Notes: generated by a model from the sequence alone, not told the origin. A DNA stretch of 7,946 bases from Gemmatimonadota bacterium (GCA_026706165.1 JAPOZF010000415.1:1-7946); one strand, 5' to 3'. Shown: positions 1 to 6,524, numbered from the stretch's first letter. Numbers and translations are program-made.

Positions 1-1
1 G

Positions 2-400
2 GTCGACGCCGAAGAGTACGTCCGCCGCGCCGATCCCTGGCCCCTCAATCCCGAGGGGGAGCTGCTGCTCGGCATCAAGGTCGAGTCCGCGCGGGGCGTG
101 CACACCATCGAGCAGATGCTCTCGGTTCCGGGGATCGGGTTCGCGGAACTGGGACCGGGCGACCTGCACATGTCCTACCGCATTCGGCGGCCTGAAGGGC
201 CCTACACCGACCCGCGGGTCATCGAGGCGCGCGAAAGGGTCAGGGCGGCCTGCGACGCCAACGGCGTCCGTTTCCTCGAGTCGGCCACCCCCGAGACGGT
301 CGGGCAGGCCATAGACGAAGGGGTCCGCGTCATCGCCGGCCGCTCGGAGGACACGGCCAGGGCCGGATGGGAGTACACCGGCCGCACCATGCCGGTGTAG
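2..400 (+). CDS. HpcH/HpaI-family aldolase, C-terminal part (5' end outside window)
   Basis: The frame is open from the left edge to a TAG stop, so only about 132 C-terminal residues of a family that usually has about 250-270 are present. Numbering from the edge, KVES places a glutamate at residue 28 and GPGDL an aspartate at residue 54. The 26-residue spacing matches the two acidic metal ligands of HpcH/HpaI class II aldolases (E153 and D179 in E. coli HpcH). Family members such as HpcH, GarL and RhmA are cytosolic, metal-dependent enzymes that cleave 2-keto-3-deoxy acids reversibly to pyruvate and an aldehyde. The true substrate cannot be read from this fragment. An internal ATG at 98 lies inside the conserved core and is not the start. 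The gene converges on the SelA-fold enzyme gene 73 bp away, whose family can produce 2-keto-3-deoxy acids, so a shared pathway is possible but inferred. Family call is firm; substrate is unknown. Confidence 0.88.
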   Translation, partial: VDAEEYVRRADPWPLNPEGELLLGIKVESARGVHTIEQMLSVPGIGFAELGPGDLHMSYRIRRPEGPYTDPRVIEARERVRAACDANGVRFLESATPETVGQAIDEGVRVIAGRSEDTARAGWEYTGRTMPV

Positions 401-407
401 TCAGGCA

Positions 408-463
408 CGGGCCTGGGCTTATTCGGCCTTTGTCGGGGGCGAGGCCCGCCGGCAGGCAAGGCC
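408..463. terminator. possible bidirectional termination hairpins between convergent genes
   Basis: The 73-bp gap between the convergent aldolase and SelA-fold genes holds nested inverted repeats. CGGGCCT at 408-414 pairs with AGGCCCG at 442-448, and GGCCTT at 425-430 pairs with AAGGCC at 458-463; the two are mutually exclusive folds. On the + strand a short TTTT follows at 471-474. There is no classic long U-tract on either strand, so this is a weak terminator candidate that rests mostly on its convergent position. Confidence 0.25.
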
Positions 464-473
464 AACCTCGTTT

Positions 474-1574
474 TCACCCGGCTCCGAGGAGCTCACCCAG
501 CCGCCGGGCGACGATTTCGTCCTCCCCCTCCTCCATCAGGTGGGCGGCCACCGCGACCCCCTCCGCCGAGGCGCTCAACTCAATTCTGGGGTCGCCCGCG
601 GACAGCTCCCGCTCCACTTCGGCCGGGGCAATTCCCACCGTCGCGGCGTCCCAGGTGATCTCGAGGATCGGGGCGACGTTGGAGCGCCCGGGCCGGCGGA
701 TGCTCGTCGCCACCGTATCGACAGCCTCGACCGCGGCCGCCACGGTCGCCATACGGCGCTCCCACTCCCGCCACTCCGCCTCGTGGTCGCGGGCCACCCA
801 CTGTTCCACCGCGGCCAGCAGCCCCATCACCTCCTCCTTGCCCGCCTTCATCGGCCGCCCGATCGAGTGGTGGGGGGCCCCGTTGAGGAAGGCGGCCTGC
901 AGCAGCTCCTTGCGCCCGAGCACCAGCCCCGAGGACTGCGGGCCGCGCAGGCACTTGCCGCCGCTGTAGGCAACGGCGTCAACCCCGTCGGCGAGGTACC
1001 TGTTGGGGACGTCGGGCCGCTCCGCCGCGGCGTCGACGAAGGAGGGGATGCCGCGGGCCTTCCCGAAGGCGGCCATCTCCGCCACGGAGATCTCGCCGAG
1101 GTCCTCGGCGTCCCCCTTCATCAACAGCATGGCGGTGCGGTCGCCGGCGGCGTTCCCCAGCTCCTCCCGGGTGCGCACCTCGACCATCTTCACCCCGACG
1201 GCGCGCACCGCGTGGTCGTACACGTGGCGATTGCCCGGCTGCACGATCACCTCGTTCTTCATGCCCTTGGTGTCCGGCAGGCGCGCGATCTTCTCCGGGT
1301 CGCCGCCGGCCACCGCCGCGGCCGTCACCTGCGCGAGCGCCGCGGCGCATCCGTTGACCGCCAGTCCCCACTCGCACTGCATGAGCCCGGCGATACGGCT
1401 GCCGACCCCTTCGGCCAGCTCGTCGAGGTGGACGTAGCTCCGGGAAGCGGCCGCCATCGCCGCGCGCACTTCGGGGAGCAGCAGCGAGCCGCTGATGATG
1501 GTGTAGAATCCGCGGCAGTTTATCAGGGGCCTGACGCCGATTGCGCCGTACGTGGGAAACCGGAGATCGCTCAT
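474..1574 (-). CDS. SelA-fold PLP-dependent enzyme (D-glucosaminate-6-phosphate ammonia-lyase-like)
   Basis: This 366-residue protein has the layout of the SelA-like branch of fold-type I PLP enzymes. The predicted PLP lysine is K207 in a SGGKCLRGPQSSG stretch, the family's SGxKxLxGPQxG motif. D181 in FVDAAAE is the expected partner of the PLP ring nitrogen. The N-terminal GVRPLINCRGFYTIISGS segment is also typical. Relatives include the DgaE/YhfS group; DgaE deaminates D-glucosaminate-6-phosphate to a 2-keto-3-deoxy sugar phosphate. Genuine selenocysteine synthase is about 460 residues with an N-terminal tRNA-binding region that is absent here, so selA is not a good name. The ATG overlaps the stop of the SIS gene as ATGA, and GGGGAA lies 5 nt upstream, indicating translational coupling in one operon. 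Fold and cofactor are well supported; lyase, racemase or another activity cannot be separated by eye. Confidence 0.88.
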   Translation of the reverse strand: MSDLRFPTYGAIGVRPLINCRGFYTIISGSLLLPEVRAAMAAASRSYVHLDELAEGVGSRIAGLMQCEWGLAVNGCAAALAQVTAAAVAGGDPEKIARLPDTKGMKNEVIVQPGNRHVYDHAVRAVGVKMVEVRTREELGNAAGDRTAMLLMKGDAEDLGEISVAEMAAFGKARGIPSFVDAAAERPDVPNRYLADGVDAVAYSGGKCLRGPQSSGLVLGRKELLQAAFLNGAPHHSIGRPMKAGKEEVMGLLAAVEQWVARDHEAEWREWERRMATVAAAVEAVDTVATSIRRPGRSNVAPILEITWDAATVGIAPAEVERELSAGDPRIELSASAEGVAVAAHLMEEGEDEIVARRLGELLGAG

Positions 1575-2149
1575 TCCGCTTCCCCGGGCCGCTCCGTCTC
1601 AATGAAGTAGTAGCAGATCACGTGCATGAGCACGGTGTGGAGATCCTCGACGCGGCCCATGTGGTGGCTGTCGACGACGACTGCGAGATCGGCCGCTCCG
1701 GCCAGCCTGCCTCCACCGAACCCCGTCCAGCCGATGGTCCGCATCCCCAGCTCCCGCGCCGCGGCGACCGCGTCGAGCACGTTGGGGCTGTTCCCCGAGC
1801 CGGAGATCGCGATCAGCAGGTCGTCGGCTTCCCCGAGGTTGCGCAGCTGCTCGGAGAAGATCGAGCCGTAGTCGAGGTCGTTGGCCAGCGCCGTCATCCA
1901 GGAGACGTTGTCGGTCAGGGCGGTTACCTGGAAGCGCTTCTCGCGCGGGCGGCCGAGGCTGGCCCCCTTGCCGAGGTCGTTGGCCATGTGGCTCGCCGTG
2001 GCGGCGCTGCCGCCGTTGCCGCACAGGAAGATGCGGCTGCCCCGGTCGCGGGCTTCGGCGATCTGCCGGCGGCAGCTCTCGACCGCCCCGAGGTCGAGGG
2101 ATGCCAGCGCGCCCCGCAGCTCGTCGAGATAGTTCCGCAGATGGTCCAA
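1571..2149 (-). CDS. GmhA-like SIS-domain sugar-phosphate isomerase
   Basis: This 192-residue protein matches the length and order of phosphoheptose isomerases (GmhA), which convert sedoheptulose 7-phosphate to D-glycero-D-manno-heptose 7-phosphate in the cytosol. An N-terminal helix is followed by GNGGS at 44-48 and SGSGNS at 116-121, which bind the sugar phosphate in SIS domains. Aligning by motif to E. coli GmhA residues H61, E65, Q172 and H180 gives H54, D58, E168 and H176 with identical spacing. The two histidines are kept but E65 becomes Asp and Q172 becomes Glu, so substrate or chemistry may differ from true GmhA. The start is TTG: GAGG overlapping the lpd stop lies 7 nt upstream, and the family N-terminus aligns there. 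It sits between lpd and the SelA-fold gene in one leftward operon. No heptose (LPS) genes are visible, so I withhold the gmhA symbol. Confidence 0.85.
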   Translation of the reverse strand: MDHLRNYLDELRGALASLDLGAVESCRRQIAEARDRGSRIFLCGNGGSAATASHMANDLGKGASLGRPREKRFQVTALTDNVSWMTALANDLDYGSIFSEQLRNLGEADDLLIAISGSGNSPNVLDAVAAARELGMRTIGWTGFGGGRLAGAADLAVVVDSHHMGRVEDLHTVLMHVICYYFIETERPGEAE

Positions 2150-2156
2150 GGCTGCG

Positions 2157-2160
2157 CCTC
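2157..2160 (-). promoter_or_regulatory. ribosome binding site of the SIS gene, overlapping the lpd stop
   Basis: Reading leftward, the lpd stop codon and the SD form TGAGG, followed by 7 nt and the TTG start. The SD is partly made of the upstream stop codon, so ribosomes finishing lpd could reinitiate directly. This supports the non-ATG start. Confidence 0.55.
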
Positions 2161-3562
2161 AGATATTGAGCGCTTCTCCGAACGCCTCGGCGGCCGCTTC
2201 CATCACCGCTTCCGAAAGGGTCGGGTGGGCGTGCACCGCGGTGGCGAACTCCTCCCAGGTCGCTTCGATCCTCTTCCCGAGGGTCACCTCGGCGATCAGC
2301 TCGGTCGCCTCGGCGCCGATGATCGAAGCCCCTGCCAGCTCCCCGTACTCCTCGTCGAACACCAGCTTCACCATCCCCTCGGTCTCTCCGGCGGCCCGCG
2401 CCTTGCCGCTGGCCCCGAAGGGAAAGCGGCCGACCTTGACCTTCAGCCCCCTCTCTCCTGCCTCCGCCTCGGTCAGCCCGACGCTGGCGACCTGGGGCTG
2501 GCAATAGGTGCAGCTGGGAACGCTCTCCGGATCGATCTCGGGGCGTTGCCTGCCGGCGATGAACTCGACCGCGGCGACCGCTTCGGCCGAGGCCGCGTGG
2601 GCGAGCTGCGGGGCCCCGACGACGTCGCCGACGGCGCAGATCCCCTTGACGCTGGTCTCCATGCGGCCGTTGACGGCGATCTGACCGCGCCTGGTCCTGA
2701 CGCCGTTCGCCTCGAGTCCCAGCCCCTCGATGTTGCCGGTCACCCCGACCGCCATCAGCACGACGTCGGCGTCGACTTCCCCTTCCTCCCCCCCGTCCCG
2801 GAACGAGACGCGCATTCCCTGTCCGGCCTCGGCCACCCCGGTCACCGAGACCCCGGTGCGCAGGTCGATCCCCTCCCCCGAAAGGCTCTTCGCAAGGATA
2901 CCGGCCACCTCTTCGTCTTCGCGGGGGAGCACCTGGCTCTCCGCCTCCAGCAGGTGGACCTCGGTGCCGAAGGCGTTGAAGAACCAGGCGAACTCGGTGC
3001 CGATGGCCCCGGCCCCGATGATGGCGATCCGGTCCGGGCGTTTCTCCAGCACCATGGCCTCCCGGCTCGAGATCACCTTCTCCCCGTCGATCTCCACCCC
3101 GGGAATGGAGCGCGGGCTGCCGCCGGTCGCCAGGATGACGCTGGCCGCCTCCAGGGTCTCGGTACCGTCCGGGGATTCGACCGCCACCTTCCTGCCGGGG
3201 GTGAGCCTGCCGCGGCCGCCGAAGACGGCGACCCGGTTCTTCTTCATCAGGAACCTCACCCCCCTCGCCAGCCCTCCCGAGATCTCGCGGCTTCTCGCGA
3301 TCAGCCGGTCCCAGTCGTAGCCGACCTCCCCGACCGTCAACCCGAACTCGCCGGCGCGCTGAATCAGCCGGTAGAGCTCGGCCTGCTTGAGCAGGGCCTT
3401 TGTCGGAATGCAGCCCCAGTTGAGGCACACCCCCCCGAGCTCGGGCTCGGCTTCCACCAGGGCGGCCTTCAGCCCGAGCTGGGAAGCCCGGATCGCCGCG
3501 GTGTACCCGCCCGGCCCGCCGCCGATGACGGCGACGTCGAACACCTTGTTCTTTTCAGCCAT
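2159..3562 (-). CDS. lpdA: dihydrolipoamide dehydrogenase (E3)
   Basis: This is the FAD-dependent E3 flavoprotein that reoxidises protein-bound dihydrolipoamide with NAD+ in pyruvate and 2-oxoglutarate dehydrogenases, branched-chain 2-oxoacid dehydrogenase or the glycine cleavage system. All signatures are present in 467 residues, the normal length. They are the FAD dinucleotide fold GGGPGG at 14-19, the redox disulfide C46/C51 in GGVCLNWGCIPTK, the NAD fold GAGAIG at 183-188, the FAD-binding CAVGDV segment, and the C-terminal HAHPTLSE with the catalytic pair H446 and E451. The ATG is preceded by GGAAG at 9 nt spacing. It heads a leftward unit with the SIS gene 9 nt downstream. No E1, E2 or lipoyl-domain gene is within the window, so its partner complex is unknown. 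A mercuric or glutathione reductase is unlikely given the intact HxHPTxxE motif. Confidence 0.95.
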   Translation of the reverse strand: MAEKNKVFDVAVIGGGPGGYTAAIRASQLGLKAALVEAEPELGGVCLNWGCIPTKALLKQAELYRLIQRAGEFGLTVGEVGYDWDRLIARSREISGGLARGVRFLMKKNRVAVFGGRGRLTPGRKVAVESPDGTETLEAASVILATGGSPRSIPGVEIDGEKVISSREAMVLEKRPDRIAIIGAGAIGTEFAWFFNAFGTEVHLLEAESQVLPREDEEVAGILAKSLSGEGIDLRTGVSVTGVAEAGQGMRVSFRDGGEEGEVDADVVLMAVGVTGNIEGLGLEANGVRTRRGQIAVNGRMETSVKGICAVGDVVGAPQLAHAASAEAVAAVEFIAGRQRPEIDPESVPSCTYCQPQVASVGLTEAEAGERGLKVKVGRFPFGASGKARAAGETEGMVKLVFDEEYGELAGASIIGAEATELIAEVTLGKRIEATWEEFATAVHAHPTLSEAVMEAAAEAFGEALNI

Positions 3563-3610
3563 TATCGCCCGCTTCCAACGCTGGTTTCCTGTGTTGGGGA
3601 GTTTGACAAT

Positions 3611-3636
3611 CTAAGGGCTGCACCTAAGGGCTGCAC
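3611..3636. repeat. perfect 13-bp tandem duplication upstream of lpd
   Basis: The 13-mer ctaagggctgcac occurs at 3611-3623 and again, immediately adjacent and identical, at 3624-3636. It lies 49-74 nt upstream of the lpd start, in the probable leader or promoter region. It could be a recent slippage duplication or a pair of binding sites; with two copies nothing more can be said. Confidence 0.9.
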
Positions 3637-3693
3637 AGTCTCCGTGCATCGGGGTCTCCTGCGTGAGTCCCGCCTCGAAAGACAGGCAGGGAA

Positions 3694-3713
3694 CCGCAGC
3701 CGCAGGCTGCCGG
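3694..3713. repeat. GC-rich hairpin in the glycosylase-lpd spacer
   Basis: GCAGCC (3696-3701) and GGCTGC (3705-3710) form a 6-bp stem with a 3-nt loop, extended by CC/GG across one bulged base. It lies downstream of the YcaQ-like gene in its direction of transcription. The pyrimidine stretch after it on the minus strand has no run of Ts longer than three, so it is at best a weak terminator. It may instead be leader structure for lpd. Confidence 0.35.
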
Positions 3714-3802
3714 CTCGGTGGTCTGCATTCGCTCTTTTCGAAGGGTGCGGGCCGAATCAGGGTCCCGGACCGTCCTGGCGACCGCTGTGTTCCCCCTGTA
3801 TG

Positions 3803-4999
3803 TCAACCATTCGATTCCACAGCGCGGCGCAACGGCCCCGCCAGGCTGCCGCGCCCCTCGACGATCATTTCGGAAAGCCCCAACCAGGCAGCCATGGACT
3901 TCAGTTCTACCGCGAGTCCGGCAGCGACTTCCCCGGCTTCGCACCCGGTTTCCAGGTAGGCGCCGCGGACGAGGAGGACGCGGTTCGCCCGGTCCGCCTT
4001 GAGGTCGACGCGACCCGCCAGCACCTCCCCTGTCAGGAACGGAAAAACGTAGTAGCCGTAGCGCCTCTGCGGCGCCGGGACGTAGATCTCGATGCGGTAG
4101 CGGAAGTCGAACAGGCGCTCGGTCCGGTCCCGGAACCAGATCAGCGAATCGAACGGGCTGAGCAGGGCCCTGGCCCGCACCTGCCGGGGAATCCGCGCGT
4201 CGCGGTGCAGGTAGGCGGGCCGGCTCCAGCCTTCGACCCGCACCTCGGCAAGCTCCCCTTCCTCCACCAGCTCCCGGACCCGGGGCTGCGCCTGCGGCGT
4301 GCGGATGCGGTAGTAGTCGGCGAGGTCGGCCAGGGTGCCGACGCCGAGGGCGCGGCCGGCAAGGCGCAGAAGCCCGCGCTGGGCGTCCTGCTCCGGCGGG
4401 GACGGCGCGGCCAGCAGGCGGGGCGGAATCACCCGCTCGACCAGGTCGTAGACGCGCACGAAGTTCCCCCGCCTCATGGCCGCCAGCCGGCCGGTCGCGA
4501 AAAGCCACTCCAGGGCGAGCTTGCCGTCGCTGCGCCCCCACCAGGGCCGGTTGCGGTTGCGCCCCGGGTCCTCGAGGTCCGATACGGCCAGCGGCCCCCG
4601 TCCGGCGACCTCGCGGTAGATCGCCTCCACGTAGTCGCCGCGCTCCCGCGCGAAGGAATGCATCGCCCGCGACCGGACCTCCTCCATGCGGTGCCGCAGG
4701 AGCGGAAATTGCTCTACCGGCAGCAGCGACGCCTCGTGGCCCCAGCCCTCGAACAGCCTCCTCTTTCCGTACGCGTACCCGTCGAAGCGGTCCTGAGGGT
4801 ACGGGCCGAGCCGTGAGAACGCCGGCATGTAGTGGGTGCGCACCGCGACGTTTACCGAGTCGAGCTGCACGATCCCGACCCGGTCGAACAGCCGGTCGAA
4901 GTGGCGGCTGTCGACGCGTCCGGCCGGGGGCCGGTCGGCGAACCCCTGCGCGGCGAGGGCGATGCGCCGGGCTTCCCTGTTGGACAGCTCATTCTTCAT
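3803..4999 (-). CDS. YcaQ/AlkX-type winged-helix DNA glycosylase
   Basis: The protein (398 residues from the ATG) belongs to the HTH_42 winged-helix family of AlkZ, AzinE and YcaQ, which unhook interstrand crosslinks or excise bulky alkylated bases. Visible signatures are Q45-L46-D47 within GIVQLDSVNV, the catalytic Q-hydrophobic-D motif of the YcaQ/AlkX branch (AlkZ proteins carry Q-x-Q), then THYMPAFSRLG, and LFEGWGHEASLLP. RPWWGRSDGKLALEWLF fits a winged-helix segment. Length is close to E. coli YcaQ (about 410). An in-frame TTG at 5014 would add five residues, but neither start has a good SD; I prefer the ATG because the TTG adds nothing conserved. It is divergent from rnhA across an AT-rich spacer, and both products act on nucleic acids, though co-regulation is only a guess. 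The 240-bp gap to lpd suggests a separate transcript. Confidence 0.85.
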   Translation of the reverse strand: MKNELSNREARRIALAAQGFADRPPAGRVDSRHFDRLFDRVGIVQLDSVNVAVRTHYMPAFSRLGPYPQDRFDGYAYGKRRLFEGWGHEASLLPVEQFPLLRHRMEEVRSRAMHSFARERGDYVEAIYREVAGRGPLAVSDLEDPGRNRNRPWWGRSDGKLALEWLFATGRLAAMRRGNFVRVYDLVERVIPPRLLAAPSPPEQDAQRGLLRLAGRALGVGTLADLADYYRIRTPQAQPRVRELVEEGELAEVRVEGWSRPAYLHRDARIPRQVRARALLSPFDSLIWFRDRTERLFDFRYRIEIYVPAPQRRYGYYVFPFLTGEVLAGRVDLKADRANRVLLVRGAYLETGCEAGEVAAGLAVELKSMAAWLGLSEMIVEGRGSLAGPLRRAVESNG

Positions 5000-5172
5000 T
5001 GCGATTGCCGGCAATGGAAATCGGACAGGTTCCGGAAAAGTTGAAATTGCATTTGAATGAAAACAACCTTTTCTAACCCCGTTTGCACGAACGCAACCGT
5101 TTTGAATGGCGATTCCCTGTTGCCACAGCCCCTTTTCCGGCGCCTGAAAGGCGCCGCCGATGAAAGCGATCC
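5000..5172. promoter_or_regulatory. AT-rich divergent promoter region (glycosylase gene / rnhA)
   Basis: This spacer between two divergent genes must hold both promoters unless they are transcribed from further away. The part from about 5037 to 5110 is strikingly AT-rich against its surroundings. It contains TTTGAATG twice (5052-5059 and 5101-5108) and TTGC-N6-GCAA (5083-5096). I could not pick convincing -35/-10 pairs on either strand. TTGCAT at 5047 with a poor TTTCTA 17 nt later is the best rightward candidate. Confidence 0.4.
5138..5156 (+). repeat. hairpin in the rnhA leader
   Basis: CGGCGCC (5138-5144) and GGCGCCG (5150-5156) form a perfect 7-bp GC stem with a TGAAA loop, ending 16 nt before the rnhA ATG. 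No T-tract follows it on the + strand. It would fold in the 5' leader close to the ribosome binding region and might influence translation. Confidence 0.5.
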
Positions 5173-5622
5173 ATGTCGATAACGATCTACAGTGACGGCG
5201 CCTGCTCGGGAAACCCCGGTCCGGGGGGCTGGGCGGCGCGCCTGAAGTACGCCGACGGCCGCATCCGCGAGCTGGGCGGGGCAGAGCCGGACACCACCAA
5301 CAACCGCATGGAGCTGCGGGCGGCCATCGAGGGGTTGAGGTTCGCGGGACGCGGCGAGCCGATCACCATGGTGACCGACAGCGAGTACCTGCTGAAGGGG
5401 ATCACCCGGTGGATCCACGGCTGGAAGAGGAAGCAGTGGAAGACCGCGTCCCGGAAGCCGGTGCTCAACCAGGACCTGTGGAGGGCCCTCGACGAGCTCA
5501 ACGGCAGCAGCGTCAAGTGGGCGTACACCCGCGGCCACGCCGGCGACCCGGACAACGAGCGCTGCGACGAAATCGCCCAGGCCTTCTCGCGCGGGGAGCA
5601 GCCGCGGCTCGAGGGCGGCTGA
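5173..5622 (+). CDS. rnhA: ribonuclease HI
   Basis: This cytosolic endonuclease cuts the RNA strand of RNA-DNA hybrids, removing primers and R-loops. The 149-residue protein has every catalytic residue of type 1 RNase H: D8 in YSDGACSGNPGPGGW, E47 in NNRMELRA, D69 in TDSEY, H122 in TRGHAG, and D132 in NERCDEIA. These correspond to D10, E48, D70, H124 and D134 of E. coli. The basic handle region GWKRKQWKTASRKPV that helps bind hybrids is also present. Length is typical for a single-domain bacterial enzyme, with no extra N-terminal hybrid-binding domain. The ATG has only a weak GAAAG-like SD, but the family start fits exactly. It ends 9 bp from the stop of the convergent DUF218 gene, leaving no room for a separate terminator. 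Confidence 0.96.
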   Translation: MSITIYSDGACSGNPGPGGWAARLKYADGRIRELGGAEPDTTNNRMELRAAIEGLRFAGRGEPITMVTDSEYLLKGITRWIHGWKRKQWKTASRKPVLNQDLWRALDELNGSSVKWAYTRGHAGDPDNERCDEIAQAFSRGEQPRLEGG

Positions 5623-5631
5623 CCTTCCGGA

Positions 5632-6396
5632 TCAGACCCACCTCCACACCCAGTACGCGGCATAACCGAAGTACTCCTTGAACGCCCGGGTCGAGTAGCG
5701 CAGCCAGCGGGCATCCGGTACCAGGCGGAACAGCGACCACCCCTTGGGCACCACGGCGATATCGGTCGGGGCCGGGAACACGGACAGTCCCTCGCGGGAG
5801 AAAGCTGCCGCAGCCCGGCGCATGTGGGACGCGGAGGTCACCAGGAGAATGCGGTTGGCGCCCATGCCGCGCAGGAGCCCGGCGCAGGCGGCGGCGTTCT
5901 CCCGGGTGGTGCGGGAGGCGGTCTCGAGCAGCACCGTTTCCTCGGGCACGCCGTACTCCAGCGCCAGCCGTTTCATCTGCTCCGCTTCGCTCATGGGGCC
6001 GCCCATGCTGCCGCCGCTGAGGAGGATCACCGGCGCCTTGCCGGCGCGCAGCAGCCGCATGCCGTGCAGCAGGCGGTCGAATCCCTCTTCCGCGTGCACG
6101 GAGACCCGCGGTGGGACCGGCGGATCCGTGAATCCACCCAGAACGACGATGGCTTCGGCCTCGGGGTGCGCTTCGGGCTCGAGGAGCTCGAAGTCGTTCT
6201 CCAGGGATCCGAGGAGCCGGCCGGCGACCATCGGGGTGCTGAAGAGCAGGAGGAGCAGGATACCGGCGGCCGCGCAGGATCCCGCCCATCCCCTGCGCCG
6301 GCGCAGCAGGAACCAGAAGGCGGCGACCCAGAGGGCGGTCGAGATGCCGAGGGGACTGAGAAGGGGGGTGAACAGCTGCGACAGGAAGATGTACAT
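5632..6396 (-). CDS. YdcF/SanA/ElyC-like DUF218 membrane protein
   Basis: The 254-residue protein opens with two hydrophobic segments (about 5-30 and 41-57) separated by RRRRG, then a DUF218 domain. Domain motifs are AIVVLGG at 82-88, LLSGGS at 125-130, ETASRTTREN at 158-167 and LVTSASHMRRA at 185-195. ElyC and SanA of E. coli share this fold and influence envelope integrity and polyprenyl-linked glycan metabolism, but the family's biochemical activity is poorly defined, so no substrate is claimed. The large domain probably lies outside the cytoplasmic membrane, as in SanA. The aromatic C-terminus ends YWVWRWV. No strong SD precedes the ATG; GTTATAT lies about 10 nt upstream and could be a -10 element with a very short leader. 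It lies downstream of the SH3-domain gene on the same strand, after a 128-bp gap. Confidence 0.85.
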   Translation of the reverse strand: MYIFLSQLFTPLLSPLGISTALWVAAFWFLLRRRRGWAGSCAAAGILLLLLFSTPMVAGRLLGSLENDFELLEPEAHPEAEAIVVLGGFTDPPVPPRVSVHAEEGFDRLLHGMRLLRAGKAPVILLSGGSMGGPMSEAEQMKRLALEYGVPEETVLLETASRTTRENAAACAGLLRGMGANRILLVTSASHMRRAAAAFSREGLSVFPAPTDIAVVPKGWSLFRLVPDARWLRYSTRAFKEYFGYAAYWVWRWV

Positions 6397-6431
6397 CGGC
6401 GCCCGATATAACCCCGGGGAAAACCGAATCG

Positions 6432-6454
6432 TTCAGGTCAGCTGGGGGCCTGAA
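6432..6454 (-). terminator. weak terminator-like hairpin after the SH3-domain gene
   Basis: TTCAGG (6432-6437) and CCTGAA (6449-6454) form a 6-bp stem with an 11-nt loop in the 128-bp gap downstream of the SH3-domain gene. Read leftward it is followed by CGATTCGG and then TTTT, so the T-run is short and displaced. It might separate the SH3 and DUF218 transcripts. Confidence 0.25.
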
Positions 6455-6524
6455 GTCCGGGCTCTCCCTGCCGGGACCTCCGCGGCCGGGAGCCGCCCTT
6501 TCGGGATCCGGGGTCCTTCGAAGC

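Noticed and set aside
1599..3428. A 609-residue leftward frame overlapping lpd and the SIS gene
   Set aside because: It is a shifted frame of two well-supported genes and is dominated by Arg and Gly.
3603..3608. TTGACA on the + strand as a promoter
   Set aside because: No -10-like hexamer at 16-18 bp and no rightward gene follows; it lies upstream of leftward lpd.
1541..4816. A 1091-residue rightward reading frame opposite the lpd operon
   Set aside because: It is exactly antisense to four recognisable genes, is full of Pro, Gly, Arg and His low-complexity sequence, and shows no domain. GC-rich coding DNA often gives such frames.
5000..5014. TTG at 5014 as the start of the YcaQ-like gene
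   Set aside because: No SD precedes it and the five added residues are not conserved features; the ATG at 4999 is simpler, though this is not certain.
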